Source: Shewanella cyperi (GTDB taxonomy: Bacteria > Pseudomonadota > Gammaproteobacteria > Enterobacterales > Shewanellaceae). Taken from it: a stretch of DNA of 64,000 nucleotides. The number at the start of each line of letters is the position of its first letter. Position 1 is the stretch's first letter. The position numbers and the translations under genes were made by a program. Location of the stretch: NCBI RefSeq assembly GCF_017354985.1, contig NZ_CP071501.1, forward strand, positions 1,445,501-1,509,500, read 5' to 3'. This document shows, piece after piece, positions 7,833 through 16,760 of this stretch. Below the pieces are notes generated by a model. That model saw only the letters and a program-made list of their open reading frames with translations, had not been told where the DNA came from and searched no databases.

Positions 7833-10697
7833 TTAGAAGCTGCCGCGGATCCCCAGTGCTATCTGGGTGCCGAAGCGTTCCAGATAGTTCACCTGATCCG
7901 GGCGTTTGATGTAACCCGAGTAGCGGTTGTTATCCAGGTTGGAGGCTTCCATAAACACGGTCAGGTTTTCCATCAGCTCATAGCTGAGGCTGGCATCCAG
8001 CTGGCCGTAGGCGTTAATCCAGGCCGGGCCGCCCCAGGCCTCGGGATCCACCAGGAACTTGCTGCGCCAGTTGTAGGCCAGACGACCCTGCAGGCCGTAT
8101 TTCTCGTAGTAGAGTACGGCGTTGTAGGAGTTCTCCGACATGCCCACAAAGGGCAGATCCAAGCGCTCGGGATCATCATATTTGCTGTCCACAAAGGTGT
8201 AGTTCAGCTGGATCCCGAAACCATCCATGGGCTCGGGGAGCCATTCCTCGAAGGATTGCTGCCAGGCCAGCTCGTAACCGGTGATCTTGGCGCCGTATTG
8301 GCCCGACTCGGGTTGGCTGACCAAATAGCGGTTGCCATCCACGTCCATCGCGTTTTCATCGTTTTCGATAAAGGACTTGATGTCCTTGATGAACACACCG
8401 GCGGCAAGGGAGCTGCTGTCGCCGTAGTACCATTCCAGGGTGACGTCACCCTGATAGGCTTCTTCGGCTTTCACCCCGGGATTGCCGCGGCTCAGGGTTG
8501 GCAGGCCTTCCTTGCGGTTGGTGAAATCGGGCGAGGCCCAGGTGCGCAGGGCGTACAGGGAGGGACGGCTCAGGGTTTGGGCGGCTGAAACACGCAGCAG
8601 CAGGTCATCCTGCAGGTTTACCCTCAGGTTGATGCTGGGCAACAGACTGTTGTAGCTGCCTTCGTATTCGGTGGCCACCACTTGACGCCAATCGTTGTTG
8701 CTTGGCTGACCTTCGCCGTCCAGTACCACCTTGGCAAGATCGTAACCAAAGCCGCTGGAGTCCACCTGGGTATGGCTGCCACGCAGACCCAGGTTCAGCA
8801 TGTAGGGCAGTTCCCACAGCTCATCTTCCATTGTCAGTTGCACGAAGGCCGAGGTCACGGCTTCGGACACCTCGTAGCTGCCGGACTTGCTCTGGCTGGC
8901 GACTATGCTGGCATCGGCGGCTTCGCTGTTGATGGAGCGGTAGAATGCCAGCAGCGCATCATAGTCAAAGCTTGGCCAGGGATCCGGCGACACACTGTTT
9001 TCACCCTCAAGGAAGTTGTCGAAGTTGGCGGGAACAAAGACGTTTTCCGGAATGCGGAACAGCTCGAATTCGCCCTGGGTAAAGACCTGGCCGGGGGCAA
9101 AGTCATAGCCATCGCGGGTCAGGTAGTAACCGCCACGACTGAACTGGCTGGGGTTGCGCGATCTGAAGGCATCTTGGCCCTTGCTCTGCTTCACATAGTT
9201 GAGGCCAAAGTGCAGCTTGCTGATGATGCCATCATCGGGCTCGTAGCTGGCTTCGAGTTTGAGATCGCTGATCTTGTCCTTCACCCCGGTACCGCTGTTG
9301 TAGCTGTAGTGGGCGCCGTAGGTTTGGTCGGCGGTGAGCGCCGGGCTGATGCTGACATCCGGCAGGGTATTGCCGGTGCTGTAGTCAATGCCAATGCTGT
9401 CAACAAAGCCCCGGGCAACGATAAAACGGTTGTCACCCTTGTTCTTGTTGTCGGCCTGGGAATAGGCCAGATCCGCCATCACAGACCAATTGTCGGTGGG
9501 CTGCCAGGCAGCGTTGAGTCCCAGCTGCCAAGTGTCGGTCTGGCGGGGTTCGGAGATGTTGAGCAGTTCTACCATGGTATTGTCACCGGTCTGCTTCATC
9601 TTCACGACCCGGCCGAGCTCATCGAAGCTGGCGTCGGTAAACAGCGGTGTGCCCGGGGTCCAGGACTCGTCGTAGTTGACGAAGCCAATCTGGTACCTGT
9701 GACCATCGGTATTGTAACGGGAATAGAGGCCGTCGAGACTCAGCAACAGGTCATCACTGGGACGCCATTGCAGTGCCAAGGTGGAGCCTATGCGCTCCCG
9801 CACGTCCTGGGCATTGGCAAAATACATGTAGCTGGGGATCTTGGAGGCGTAAATTTCCCCTTCGTCTATGGCACCGTTGTTGTTGGTGTCCACCGGCACC
9901 CCGGCGCTGTCCACACCCCAGCCCTCGTCTTCATCAAAGAAACCGTCGGCGGAATAGGTGTCGGCCCTCAGGGTCTTTTTGGAATACACGGCCGAAAACA
10001 GGGCTCCCAGGGTACCCTCATCATTCTGATCGCCAATAATGAAAGACGCGTGGGGGTGGATATCACCGGTGCGGGATTCATGTATACCCTTGGCCGAGGC
10101 TTGCAGGGTAAAGCCATTCATATCCAAAGGCTTACGGGTCTGGATATCCACTATGGCGCCAATGCCGCCCTCGGTGAGGCGCGCCTCGGGTGACTTGTAT
10201 ACCGCCAGCACGTTCACCAGCTCCGAGGCTATGGTGTCGAAGTTGAAATCGCGGCCGGCAAATTCAGAGGCCAGTTTGCGGCCGTTGAGTGTGGTGACGT
10301 TGTAACCGTCCCCCAGACCACGCACCAGGATATTCTGACCTTCACCGCCGTTGCGGGTGATGGTGATCCCGGGGATCCGCTGCAGGGCTTCGGCCAGGTT
10401 CTCGTCGGGGAACTTGCCTATATCATCGGCCACCACCAGATCCACCACGCTGGTGGCATTTTGTTTTAAAAACAAGGATTCCTTAATACTTGAGCGGATA
10501 CCTGAGACCTGGATCCGCTCCATCTCGCCGCCGTTCTCCTCGCTCTGTGCTTCCTCTGTTTGTTGCTTTTGGTTTGTTTGGGCCTGGCTCTTGTCCTTGG
10601 TGGCCGACCCGACGTCGGCTGCCTGGGACGGCAGGGCCCACAGGGCGGTACTGATTGCCAGCGCCAGGCTGGCCACTTGGGTACGTAACAATGTCAT
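7833..10697 (-). CDS. TonB-dependent receptor of the GalNAc utilisation locus
   Basis: 954-residue outer-membrane active transporter. It has a cleavable signal (LAISTALWALPSQA), a charged spacer, an N-terminal plug with FLKQNATSVVDLVVADDIGKF and VRGLGDGYNVTTLNG, then a long beta-barrel ending in Phe (ALGIRGSF) as outer-membrane proteins do. The plug motifs place it in the proteobacterial carbohydrate-type TonB receptor family. It is transcribed divergently from agaR and the aga operon, the arrangement known for the Shewanella GalNAc receptor, so its substrate is inferred to be a GalNAc-containing oligosaccharide. Candidate AgaR repeats sit just downstream of its likely promoter. Confidence 0.88.
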   Translation of the reverse strand: MTLLRTQVASLALAISTALWALPSQAADVGSATKDKSQAQTNQKQQTEEAQSEENGGEMERIQVSGIRSSIKESLFLKQNATSVVDLVVADDIGKFPDENLAEALQRIPGITITRNGGEGQNILVRGLGDGYNVTTLNGRKLASEFAGRDFNFDTIASELVNVLAVYKSPEARLTEGGIGAIVDIQTRKPLDMNGFTLQASAKGIHESRTGDIHPHASFIIGDQNDEGTLGALFSAVYSKKTLRADTYSADGFFDEDEGWGVDSAGVPVDTNNNGAIDEGEIYASKIPSYMYFANAQDVRERIGSTLALQWRPSDDLLLSLDGLYSRYNTDGHRYQIGFVNYDESWTPGTPLFTDASFDELGRVVKMKQTGDNTMVELLNISEPRQTDTWQLGLNAAWQPTDNWSVMADLAYSQADNKNKGDNRFIVARGFVDSIGIDYSTGNTLPDVSISPALTADQTYGAHYSYNSGTGVKDKISDLKLEASYEPDDGIISKLHFGLNYVKQSKGQDAFRSRNPSQFSRGGYYLTRDGYDFAPGQVFTQGEFELFRIPENVFVPANFDNFLEGENSVSPDPWPSFDYDALLAFYRSINSEAADASIVASQSKSGSYEVSEAVTSAFVQLTMEDELWELPYMLNLGLRGSHTQVDSSGFGYDLAKVVLDGEGQPSNNDWRQVVATEYEGSYNSLLPSINLRVNLQDDLLLRVSAAQTLSRPSLYALRTWASPDFTNRKEGLPTLSRGNPGVKAEEAYQGDVTLEWYYGDSSSLAAGVFIKDIKSFIENDENAMDVDGNRYLVSQPESGQYGAKITGYELAWQQSFEEWLPEPMDGFGIQLNYTFVDSKYDDPERLDLPFVGMSENSYNAVLYYEKYGLQGRLAYNWRSKFLVDPEAWGGPAWINAYGQLDASLSYELMENLTVFMEASNLDNNRYSGYIKRPDQVNYLERFGTQIALGIRGSF

Positions 10698-10741
10698 CTG
10701 CTCCCCTCCGGTGAAGGTGTTTCCTGTGGTTGTTGTTTTAC

Positions 10742-10772
10742 GAAAGTCAAAGAAACTGCACAGAGCTTTCGA
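10742..10772 (-). promoter_or_regulatory. Candidate AgaR direct repeats in the receptor leader
   Basis: The motif GAAAG/CAAAG occurs on the plus strand at 10742-10746 and 10748-10752 (6-bp spacing), and the complementary CTTTCGA at 10766-10772. Together with related copies at 10826-10845 and 10951-10983 they form a family seen repeatedly in this one intergenic region. E. coli AgaR operators are built of similar CTTTC-type direct repeats; assignment here is by that resemblance and position. Confidence 0.45.
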
Positions 10773-10779
10773 TGTATTA

Positions 10780-10809
10780 CGTATACTGTTAATGCTGTGA
10801 AAAAATCAA
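10780..10809 (-). promoter_or_regulatory. Candidate sigma-70 promoter of the TonB-dependent receptor
   Basis: On the minus strand TTGATT (10809-10804) and TATACG (10785-10780) are separated by 18 bp. A start near 10773 would place the CTTTCGA copy at 10766-10772 at the transcription start, a good position for repression. Confidence 0.4.
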
Positions 10810-10825
10810 CAAATAAATGTAAAAA

Positions 10826-10845
10826 TGCTTTTGTTTTCTTTCGAA
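10826..10845 (+). promoter_or_regulatory. Candidate AgaR operator (CTTTT/TTTTC/CTTTC array)
   Basis: The 20-bp stretch contains CTTTTGTTTT followed by CTTTCGAA, i.e. C/T-tract half-units repeated at helical-turn spacing. It lies midway in the 336-bp divergent region between the receptor and agaR. Confidence 0.4.
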
Positions 10846-10950
10846 GTTGGGCATAGTAGTTTCATGCAAAAGCGGAGGGTGGGTGTTGGCTTTCTGTTAA
10901 GTTGATAAAAATAAAGAATTAATTTGCGAGATTATGACTTGGGTGGTGGT

Positions 10951-10985
10951 TCGAAAGTAAATGAAAGCTAAAGCTACTGAAAGCC
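10951..10985 (+). promoter_or_regulatory. Candidate AgaR operator upstream of agaR (GAAAG array)
   Basis: Four direct repeats GAAAG, GAAAG, TAAAG, GAAAG start at 10953, 10963, 10969 and 10979, i.e. spacings of 10, 6 and 10 bp. The array lies 50-80 bp before the agaR start codon and would allow autorepression. The rest of the intergenic interval shows no ORF; a further TTCGAAA lies at 11010-11016. Confidence 0.5.
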
Positions 10986-11033
10986 AAGGGGCCATGGTAG
11001 AGTGAGCTTTTCGAAACCACACAGGTAAAGACG

Positions 11034-11816
11034 ATGAATATGCTCAACACCATTGAAAGGCAGCAGGAGATAGTGCGCCTGACCCAGCAGCAGGGCAAGG
11101 TCTCGGTGACCGAGCTGGCGAGCCGCTTCGGGGTTTCCGAAGTCACTATTCGCAGCGATTTGGCGACCCTGGATCAGAAGCAGTTGCTGGTGCGCTCGCG
11201 GGGCGGGGCCATGGTCAACAGTGAGCTGAGCCGTGAGTTGTCGCTGAAGGAGAAGGGCAGTTGTTACTCGGCGCTCAAGCGTGAGTTGGGGGCCGCCGCG
11301 GCAGCCCTGGTGCAAAACGGCGATCGCCTGCTGCTCGATTCGGGTACCACCACGGAGCAGGTGGCCCATCACCTGATGCAGCATGAGGATCTGATCGTCA
11401 TGACCAACGGGCTGAATATCGCCACAGTGCTGGCCAAGTCCGAGTCGGTGGAAGTGATGTTGACCGGCGGCCTGTTGCGGAAAAAGTCCATGTCGTTTTA
11501 TGGCAGCAGCGCCGAGAAGAGTTTGGGGGATTACAACTTCAACAAGTTGATCCTCGGGGTGGATGGCTTCGACCTCAAGGCCGGCCTGACCACCCATTTT
11601 GAAAAGGAAGCCAGTTTGAACCGCATGATGGTGGAGCTGGCCACCGAGGTCATAGTGGTGACCGATTCATCCAAATTTGATCAGCAGGCCTTTCATGTGA
11701 TCTGTGGCTGTCGCCACATTCACCGCCTGGTGACTGATACCGGGATCCCGCCGCATTACGTGGAGGCCCTGGAAAAACTGGGGGTGCAATTGCACCTCGT
11801 TGAACGAAGTCAGTAG
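11034..11816 (+). CDS. agaR: AgaR, DeoR-family repressor of GalNAc utilisation
   Basis: 260 residues. The N-terminal DeoR winged HTH is clear (TQQQGKVSVTELASRFGVS, then SDLATLDQ and LVRSRGGAM). The C-terminal sugar-phosphate sensing domain has LLLDSGTTTEQVAHHL and VMLTGGLLRKKSMSFYG, the isomerase-like fold of DeoR regulators. AgaR represses GalNAc/galactosamine genes until a pathway sugar phosphate is bound. As first gene of the aga operon and divergent from the receptor, it can control both through the intergenic repeats. A second ATG two codons in is an equally possible start. Confidence 0.9.
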   Translation: MNMLNTIERQQEIVRLTQQQGKVSVTELASRFGVSEVTIRSDLATLDQKQLLVRSRGGAMVNSELSRELSLKEKGSCYSALKRELGAAAAALVQNGDRLLLDSGTTTEQVAHHLMQHEDLIVMTNGLNIATVLAKSESVEVMLTGGLLRKKSMSFYGSSAEKSLGDYNFNKLILGVDGFDLKAGLTTHFEKEASLNRMMVELATEVIVVTDSSKFDQQAFHVICGCRHIHRLVTDTGIPPHYVEALEKLGVQLHLVERSQ

Positions 11817-11834
11817 TTATATAGGGGAGTGCTT

Positions 11835-13211
11835 ATGTCGGGTTGGGATCGTCGTGGGTTTTTGAAGGCCTCAATGGCCTCGGTGGCGTCGGCCGCATTG
11901 GCCGCCTGTGCTCAGGGGGGCGCCACAGCGCCATCCGCCGGGATGCGAAAGTCAGTCGGAAAATCCGTCATGGGACTGGTGGTACCGGCCATGGCCGAGG
12001 TGCGGGTTGGACTTATCGGCGTTGGTGAGCGCGGCGTGGGCTACATCCATCACTTTAACAACATCGAAGGCGCCCGCATTACCGCCATCTGCGATACCGA
12101 CTCCCTGGTGTTGGACCGGGCCCGCAAGATCATGGCCGAACACGGCAACAACCAGGTGGCCTATTTTGGTCAGGGCGAGCTGGCTTACCGCGACCTGTTG
12201 GCGCGGGAAGACGTGGACATAGTGGTTATATCCACGCCCTGGGAATGGCACCACCCCATGGCCAAGGACACCATGCTTGCCGGTAAGCACGCCTGTGTGG
12301 AAGTGCCCATGGGCCTCAGCCTCACCGAACTCTGGGATCTGGTGGACACGGCGGAACTCACCCAGCGCAACTGTATGATGCTGGAAAACGTCTGCTATGG
12401 TCGTGATGAGCTGATGGTGCTCAACATGGTGCGCCAGGGCGTATTTGGCGAGCTGCTGCACGGCGAGGCTGCCTACATCCACGAACTGCGCTGGCAGATG
12501 AAAGAGATGGAGCGCAAGACCGGCTCCTGGCGGACCAAGTATCACAGCCAGATCAACGGCAACCTGTATCCGACCCATGGTCTGGGCCCCGTATCCCAAT
12601 ACATGAATATCAACCGTGGTGACCGCTTTGATTACCTGAGCTCCATGAGTTCACCTGCCGTGGGCCGTGCCGCCTATGCCAAGCGAGAATTTGCCGCCGA
12701 TCACCCCCGCAATGCCATGAACTACATTTGCGGCGACATGAACACCAGCCTTATTAAGACGGTCAGGGGCCGGACCATCATGGTGCAGCACGATACCACC
12801 ACCCCAAGGCCCTACAGCCGCCACAATCTTATTCAGGGCAGCAACGGGGTCTTCGCCGGCTTCCCCAACCGCATTGCGCTGGAAAATGGTGGCCGCGGCA
12901 GTTACCACGACTGGGATCTGGACATGGAGCACTGGTACGGCAAGTACGATCATCCCCTGTGGCTGCGCATGGGCGCCGAAGCCGAAAAGAACGGCGGTCA
13001 CGGCGGCATGGACTTTTTGATGTGCTGGCGCCTGATTTACTGCCTGCGCAACGCCGAGCCACTGGATCAGGATGTGTATGACGGCGCCGCCTGGTCCGCG
13101 GTGCAACCCTTGTCGGCCATGTCGGTTGCCGATCGTGGCAATTCAAAGGACTTCCCCGATTTCACCCGTGGTCTGTGGCAAAGTGCCAAGCCGCTTGGCA
13201 TTGTGGGGTAA
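11835..13211 (+). CDS. GH109 alpha-N-acetylgalactosaminidase, predicted Tat lipoprotein
   Basis: 458-residue glycoside hydrolase family 109 enzyme that releases terminal alpha-linked GalNAc by an NAD-dependent oxidation/elimination mechanism. The N terminus has a twin-arginine motif (DRRGFLKAS) followed by a short hydrophobic stretch and a lipobox (LAAC), so it is probably exported folded with bound NAD and lipid-anchored. A Rossmann motif [10 protein letters not shown] opens the mature domain near residue 58, and [14 protein letters not shown] and EVPMGLSL are typical of the Gfo/Idh/MocA-like core. The ATG at 11835 has GGGGAG six nt upstream. It starts 18 bp after agaR and feeds the downstream aga enzymes. 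Confidence 0.88.
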   Translation: MSGWDRRGFLKASMASVASAALAACAQGGATAPSAGMRKSVGKSVMGLVVPAMAEVRVGLIGVGERGVGYIHHFNNIEGARITAICDTDSLVLDRARKIMAEHGNNQVAYFGQGELAYRDLLAREDVDIVVISTPWEWHHPMAKDTMLAGKHACVEVPMGLSLTELWDLVDTAELTQRNCMMLENVCYGRDELMVLNMVRQGVFGELLHGEAAYIHELRWQMKEMERKTGSWRTKYHSQINGNLYPTHGLGPVSQYMNINRGDRFDYLSSMSSPAVGRAAYAKREFAADHPRNAMNYICGDMNTSLIKTVRGRTIMVQHDTTTPRPYSRHNLIQGSNGVFAGFPNRIALENGGRGSYHDWDLDMEHWYGKYDHPLWLRMGAEAEKNGGHGGMDFLMCWRLIYCLRNAEPLDQDVYDGAAWSAVQPLSAMSVADRGNSKDFPDFTRGLWQSAKPLGIVG

Positions 13212-13216
13212 GGGCC

Positions 13217-14485
13217 ATGTCATTGCTCAAGGCCATTATGGCCGCCAACAAGCGTGGCGAACGCAAGGGGATTTTCGCCGTCTGCTCGGCCCAACCCCTG
13301 GTGCTGCGTGCCGCCCTGCGCCACGCGGCAGCCAACCGGGCGCCGCTGTTGATTGAGGCCACGGCCAATCAGGTCAATCAGCACGGCGGTTACACAGGCA
13401 TGACCCCGGCCGACTTTATCGCCTTTGTGCGGGAACTGGCCGAGGCCGAAGGGGTGCCGGCATCGCAGTTGATTTTCGGCGGCGATCACCTGGGCCCGGT
13501 GGCCTGGAAGCACCTGGGGCCGGAAGCCGCCATGGCCGAGGCCGAGGCCCTGGTGAGGGCCTGTGTGCTGGCCGGGTTTGATAAAATCCATCTCGATGCC
13601 AGCATGGCCTGCCATGGTGAGCAGGAACCCCTGGGGGATGCCTTGATAGCTGGGCGCGCCGCCCGGCTGTGCCGCGCCGCCGAAGAAGCCGCCAATGGTC
13701 GCGAGCTTTGCTATGTGATTGGCACCGAAGTGCCGCCTCCCGGAGGCGTGGCCAGCCTCGCCGCCCTGGAGGTTACGCCGGTGCCGGCCATGGAAGAGAC
13801 AGTGGCGGCCCACAAACACGCCTTTGTGGCCGAAGGTCTTGCTGAAGAGGTGTGGAACAAGGTCATTGCCCTGGTGGTTCAGCCCGGGGTGGAGTTTGGC
13901 CACAGTCAGGTGCACCAATACCAACCCAGGCTGACCCGGGAGCAGCAGGGATTTATTCGTCATCAAAGTGGCCTGGTATTCGAGGCCCATTCCACCGATT
14001 ATCAGCTGCCGGAGCATTACGGTGAGCTGGTGGCGGATCATTTCGCCATCCTCAAGGTGGGACCCGAGCTGACCTTTGCCCTGCGCGAAGCCCTGTTTGC
14101 TTTGGATCATATCGAAGAACTGCTGGTCCCGGCGGTCAAGCGTGCCGGTCTCAAGGCCATGTGCTTGGACAAGATGTTGGCCCAGCCCAAATACTGGCAA
14201 AGTTTTTACACCGATCCGCAACTGCGGGATTGGCAACTGGGCTTCAGTTACAGCGACCGTATCCGCTATTACTGGCCCGAGCTGGCCCTGACCATAGACA
14301 AGTTGCTGGCCAACCTCAAAGAGCCCATTCCCTTGCCACTTATCAGTCAGTATCTGCCACTGCAGTATCCCAGGGTGCTGCGGGGACAACTGCCCGCCAC
14401 CGGACTTGAGCTGGTACTCGACCATATCAGCCTGGTGCTCGGTCGCTATGCCGACGCCTGCCAATTGAGCGCAAAACAAGGATAA
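13217..14485 (+). CDS. agaZ: AgaZ (GatZ/KbaZ-family tagatose-phosphate pathway protein)
   Basis: 422 residues of the GatZ/KbaZ/AgaZ family, recognised by LLIEATANQVNQHGGYTGMTP, FGGDHLGPVAWK and IHLDASMAC. In enterobacteria these are non-catalytic partners of class II tagatose-1,6-bisphosphate aldolase; a tagatose-6-phosphate kinase role has also been proposed for AgaZ. The ATG at 13217 is chosen because GGTAAGGG precedes it and the family begins at this point; the upstream codon at 13175 lies inside the GH109 gene. It starts 5 bp after the GH109 stop, so it is co-transcribed. No catalytic GatY/KbaY subunit is found in the window. Confidence 0.87.
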   Translation: MSLLKAIMAANKRGERKGIFAVCSAQPLVLRAALRHAAANRAPLLIEATANQVNQHGGYTGMTPADFIAFVRELAEAEGVPASQLIFGGDHLGPVAWKHLGPEAAMAEAEALVRACVLAGFDKIHLDASMACHGEQEPLGDALIAGRAARLCRAAEEAANGRELCYVIGTEVPPPGGVASLAALEVTPVPAMEETVAAHKHAFVAEGLAEEVWNKVIALVVQPGVEFGHSQVHQYQPRLTREQQGFIRHQSGLVFEAHSTDYQLPEHYGELVADHFAILKVGPELTFALREALFALDHIEELLVPAVKRAGLKAMCLDKMLAQPKYWQSFYTDPQLRDWQLGFSYSDRIRYYWPELALTIDKLLANLKEPIPLPLISQYLPLQYPRVLRGQLPATGLELVLDHISLVLGRYADACQLSAKQG

Positions 14486-14490
14486 ATTTC

Positions 14491-15675
14491 ATGCAAGTCA
14501 GTTCGTTATCAAAGACCAAGGTCTATCCTGAATTTGCCCGTGAGGCGTTGCATGCACCCCGAGAGGGGGCCGAATTCACCGCCGCAGAGATACTGCAGCA
14601 GCCCGCCTTGTGGGGGGAGCTGGCGGCGGCCTATGAACAGGTGTCCGCCACAATTGCTGCCTTCCTGGCGCCGCTGTTGGCAAGGGAAAACCTGAGGGTC
14701 TTATTGTGCGGTGCCGGCACCTCGGCCTACATAGGCGAGGCCCTGGCGGCCCATGTGGCGAAGCAACTGCCGCTGGCGGGCCAGAGCGCCGAAGCCCTTG
14801 CCACCACGGATCTGGTGTCCCATCCCCATTTACATCTGGACCCGGCGCGGCCGACCCTGGTGTTGTCCTTTGGCCGTTCGGGTAGCAGCCCAGAATCCAT
14901 GGCCGCCATCGACATTTGCGATGCCCTGCTGCCCGAGTGCTATCACCTGCTGGTGACCTGCAATCCGGAGGGCAAAATGGCGGCCTATGCCCGCCAGCAA
15001 CAGACCAGATGTTGTTTGTGGTTGATGCCGGAGGCCAGTCACGATCGCAGCTTTGCCATGACCAGCAGCTTCAGCTGCATGTACCTGGCGGTGCTGCTGC
15101 TGTTTTGCCGTGACGATAAAGCCCTGGCGCGGGTTGTCGCCATGGCCAACGCCCTGCTGGACGAGCGGCTGTCCGAGATTGCCGCCCAGGCGCTGGAAGA
15201 CAACACCCGTCTGGTGTATTTGGGCGGTGGTGCCCTGAAGGGTGTAGCCAGGGAAGCGGCGCTGAAATTGCTCGAACTCAGCGCCGGGCGGGTGATTGGC
15301 CTCTATGAGACTCCGCTGGGTTTCCGTCATGGTCCCAAATCCCTGGTGGATGGCCAGACCCGGATAGTGCTGCTGGCCTCCTCTGAGCCCTATGCCAGGG
15401 CCTATGATCTGGACATGGTTCGGGAGCTTGAGGGGGATGAACAGGCCCGCGGCGTGACCATGCTGTGCGAAGAACGCCTGACGGCGGACGGACAGCGTTT
15501 GCTGGATGAGGTCTGGCTCGGCTTACCCTATGTGCTGTATTGTCAACTTTTGGCTTATTACACGGCGTTGAACCTGGCGGTGTCACCGGACAATCCCTGT
15601 CCCGGTGGCCAGGTTAACAGGGTGGTGCAGGGAGTGAATGTGCACTCACTGGACTTGTATCGCGCGCCGCTCTGA
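14491..15675 (+). CDS. agaS: AgaS, galactosamine-6-phosphate deaminase/isomerase
   Basis: 394 residues with two SIS sugar-isomerase domains. The first has LLCGAGTSAYIGEALA and VLSFGRSGSSPESMAA; the second has GGGALKGVAREAALKLLEL and FRHGPKSLVD, the phosphosugar-binding and catalytic segments seen in AgaS and GlmS-like proteins. AgaS converts galactosamine-6-phosphate to tagatose-6-phosphate with release of ammonia in the cytosol. It lies five bp after agaZ and 11 bp before agaK in the aga operon. Length matches the family. Confidence 0.9.
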   Translation: MQVSSLSKTKVYPEFAREALHAPREGAEFTAAEILQQPALWGELAAAYEQVSATIAAFLAPLLARENLRVLLCGAGTSAYIGEALAAHVAKQLPLAGQSAEALATTDLVSHPHLHLDPARPTLVLSFGRSGSSPESMAAIDICDALLPECYHLLVTCNPEGKMAAYARQQQTRCCLWLMPEASHDRSFAMTSSFSCMYLAVLLLFCRDDKALARVVAMANALLDERLSEIAAQALEDNTRLVYLGGGALKGVAREAALKLLELSAGRVIGLYETPLGFRHGPKSLVDGQTRIVLLASSEPYARAYDLDMVRELEGDEQARGVTMLCEERLTADGQRLLDEVWLGLPYVLYCQLLAYYTALNLAVSPDNPCPGGQVNRVVQGVNVHSLDLYRAPL

Positions 15676-15686
15676 GGTGATTGAGC

Positions 15687-16760
15687 ATGCATTACGGATT
15701 GGATATCGGCGGCACCAAAATCGCCCTGGCCATATTTGATGATGAACTTCAGTGCCGGGACCGCTGGCAGCTTGCCACCCCGGTGGATGATTACGAGGCG
15801 TTTCTGACGACCGTCTGTGGCCAGATAGCCCTGGCCGACGAGCGTTGCCGCGACCTGGCGTCAGAGCAAGCCCAGGCCGAAGAACATGAACAGGAACAGC
15901 AACAGGCCATGGCCTCGGTCGGCATCGCCCTGCCGGGGGTTATCCAGACCGATGGCACTGTGCTGTCGAGCAATGTGCCCTGTCTTAACCGGCGCCGGGT
16001 CGCCGAGGATCTCGGTGCCAGGCTCGGACGCAAGGTCGCCACGGGCAACGACTGTCGCTGTTTTACCCTGTCCGAAGCCCTGCTGGGGGCCGGAAGGGAT
16101 AAGCGCCATGTGGTGGGGGTGATCCTCGGCACCGGGCTCGGTGGCGGCCTGTGTATCGATGGGCGGCTGTTCAATGGCGCCAACTGCCTGGCGGGGGAAT
16201 TTGGCCACCAGGGCCTGGCAGCCTCGGTGCTGCTGGACCATGGACTGCCACTGTACGACTGCGGCTGTGGCCTCAGGGGCTGCGCCGAAAACTATGTGTC
16301 CGGCACCGGCCTTGGGCGCCTGTACCGGCATTTTGGCGGTGAAGCCGACACCTATCAATGGTTGGCGGCCTACCGTGAGGGGGAGGCATCGGCCAGGCGT
16401 GCCTTTGATGCCTATATGGATGCCCTGGGCAGCGTGCTGGCGGGGCAGATACTGGCGCTGGATCCTGATATTTTTGTCTTTGGTGGCGGCTTGTCCCAGG
16501 TACCTGAAATTATGGAAGCTTTGCCGGTGGCGACCCAAAAACACCTGTTTGCCGGCGTGAGCCTGCCGGAGTTTCGGGTGGCCGAATTCGGCGCCGCCAG
16601 CGGTGTCCGCGGCGCTGCGCTGCTTGGCAGAAACCAGCTCTTGAATGAAAGCCTGCTCTTGAATGAAAGCCGCATTTCCAAATCAAACGGCCCTAATTCC
16701 CAGGCAAGCGATGCCGTCAATCCCCCAAGCAAAAGGAGTATTGCCAATGGTTCAAGCTAG
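15687..16760 (+). CDS. agaK: AgaK, N-acetylgalactosamine kinase (ROK family)
   Basis: 357-residue ROK kinase that phosphorylates GalNAc to GalNAc-6-phosphate after permease uptake. It has the ATP motif DIGGTKIALAIF at residue 6, the GTGLGGGLCIDG loop, catalytic-region GNDCRCF, and the ROK zinc motif CGCGLRGCAEN. The ATG at 15687 follows GAGGTGA. The expected ROK end (SGVRGAALLGR) is followed by an extra tail of about 42 residues of low similarity, containing a duplicated LLNES segment. The tail overlaps the start of agaAII by 14 bp. The tail looks secondarily acquired, possibly by a frameshift at an older stop. Confidence 0.88.
   Translation: MHYGLDIGGTKIALAIFDDELQCRDRWQLATPVDDYEAFLTTVCGQIALADERCRDLASEQAQAEEHEQEQQQAMASVGIALPGVIQTDGTVLSSNVPCLNRRRVAEDLGARLGRKVATGNDCRCFTLSEALLGAGRDKRHVVGVILGTGLGGGLCIDGRLFNGANCLAGEFGHQGLAASVLLDHGLPLYDCGCGLRGCAENYVSGTGLGRLYRHFGGEADTYQWLAAYREGEASARRAFDAYMDALGSVLAGQILALDPDIFVFGGGLSQVPEIMEALPVATQKHLFAGVSLPEFRVAEFGAASGVRGAALLGRNQLLNESLLLNESRISKSNGPNSQASDAVNPPSKRSIANGSS
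16637..16671 (+). repeat. 17-bp direct repeat in the agaK tail
   Basis: A 17-nt sequence containing CTTGAATGA occurs twice, at 16637-16653 and 16655-16671 (18-bp period). In the agaK frame it encodes LLNES twice. In another frame each copy reads Leu-Glu-stop, resembling the stop-codon repeats found at other gene ends in this window. Confidence 0.85.

Noticed and set aside
8682..10193. Long open frame antisense to the TonB-dependent receptor gene
   Set aside because: It mirrors the receptor's codon periodicity, has no ribosome-binding site or recognisable domain, and the receptor itself is a clear full-length gene.
10796..10810. CRP-like site in the receptor-agaR region
   Set aside because: TGTGA and TCAAC are only 5 bp apart rather than 6 and the second half matches poorly.
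13220..14479. Long open frame antisense to agaZ
   Set aside because: Shadow frame covering almost exactly the agaZ coding sequence, with no family similarity.
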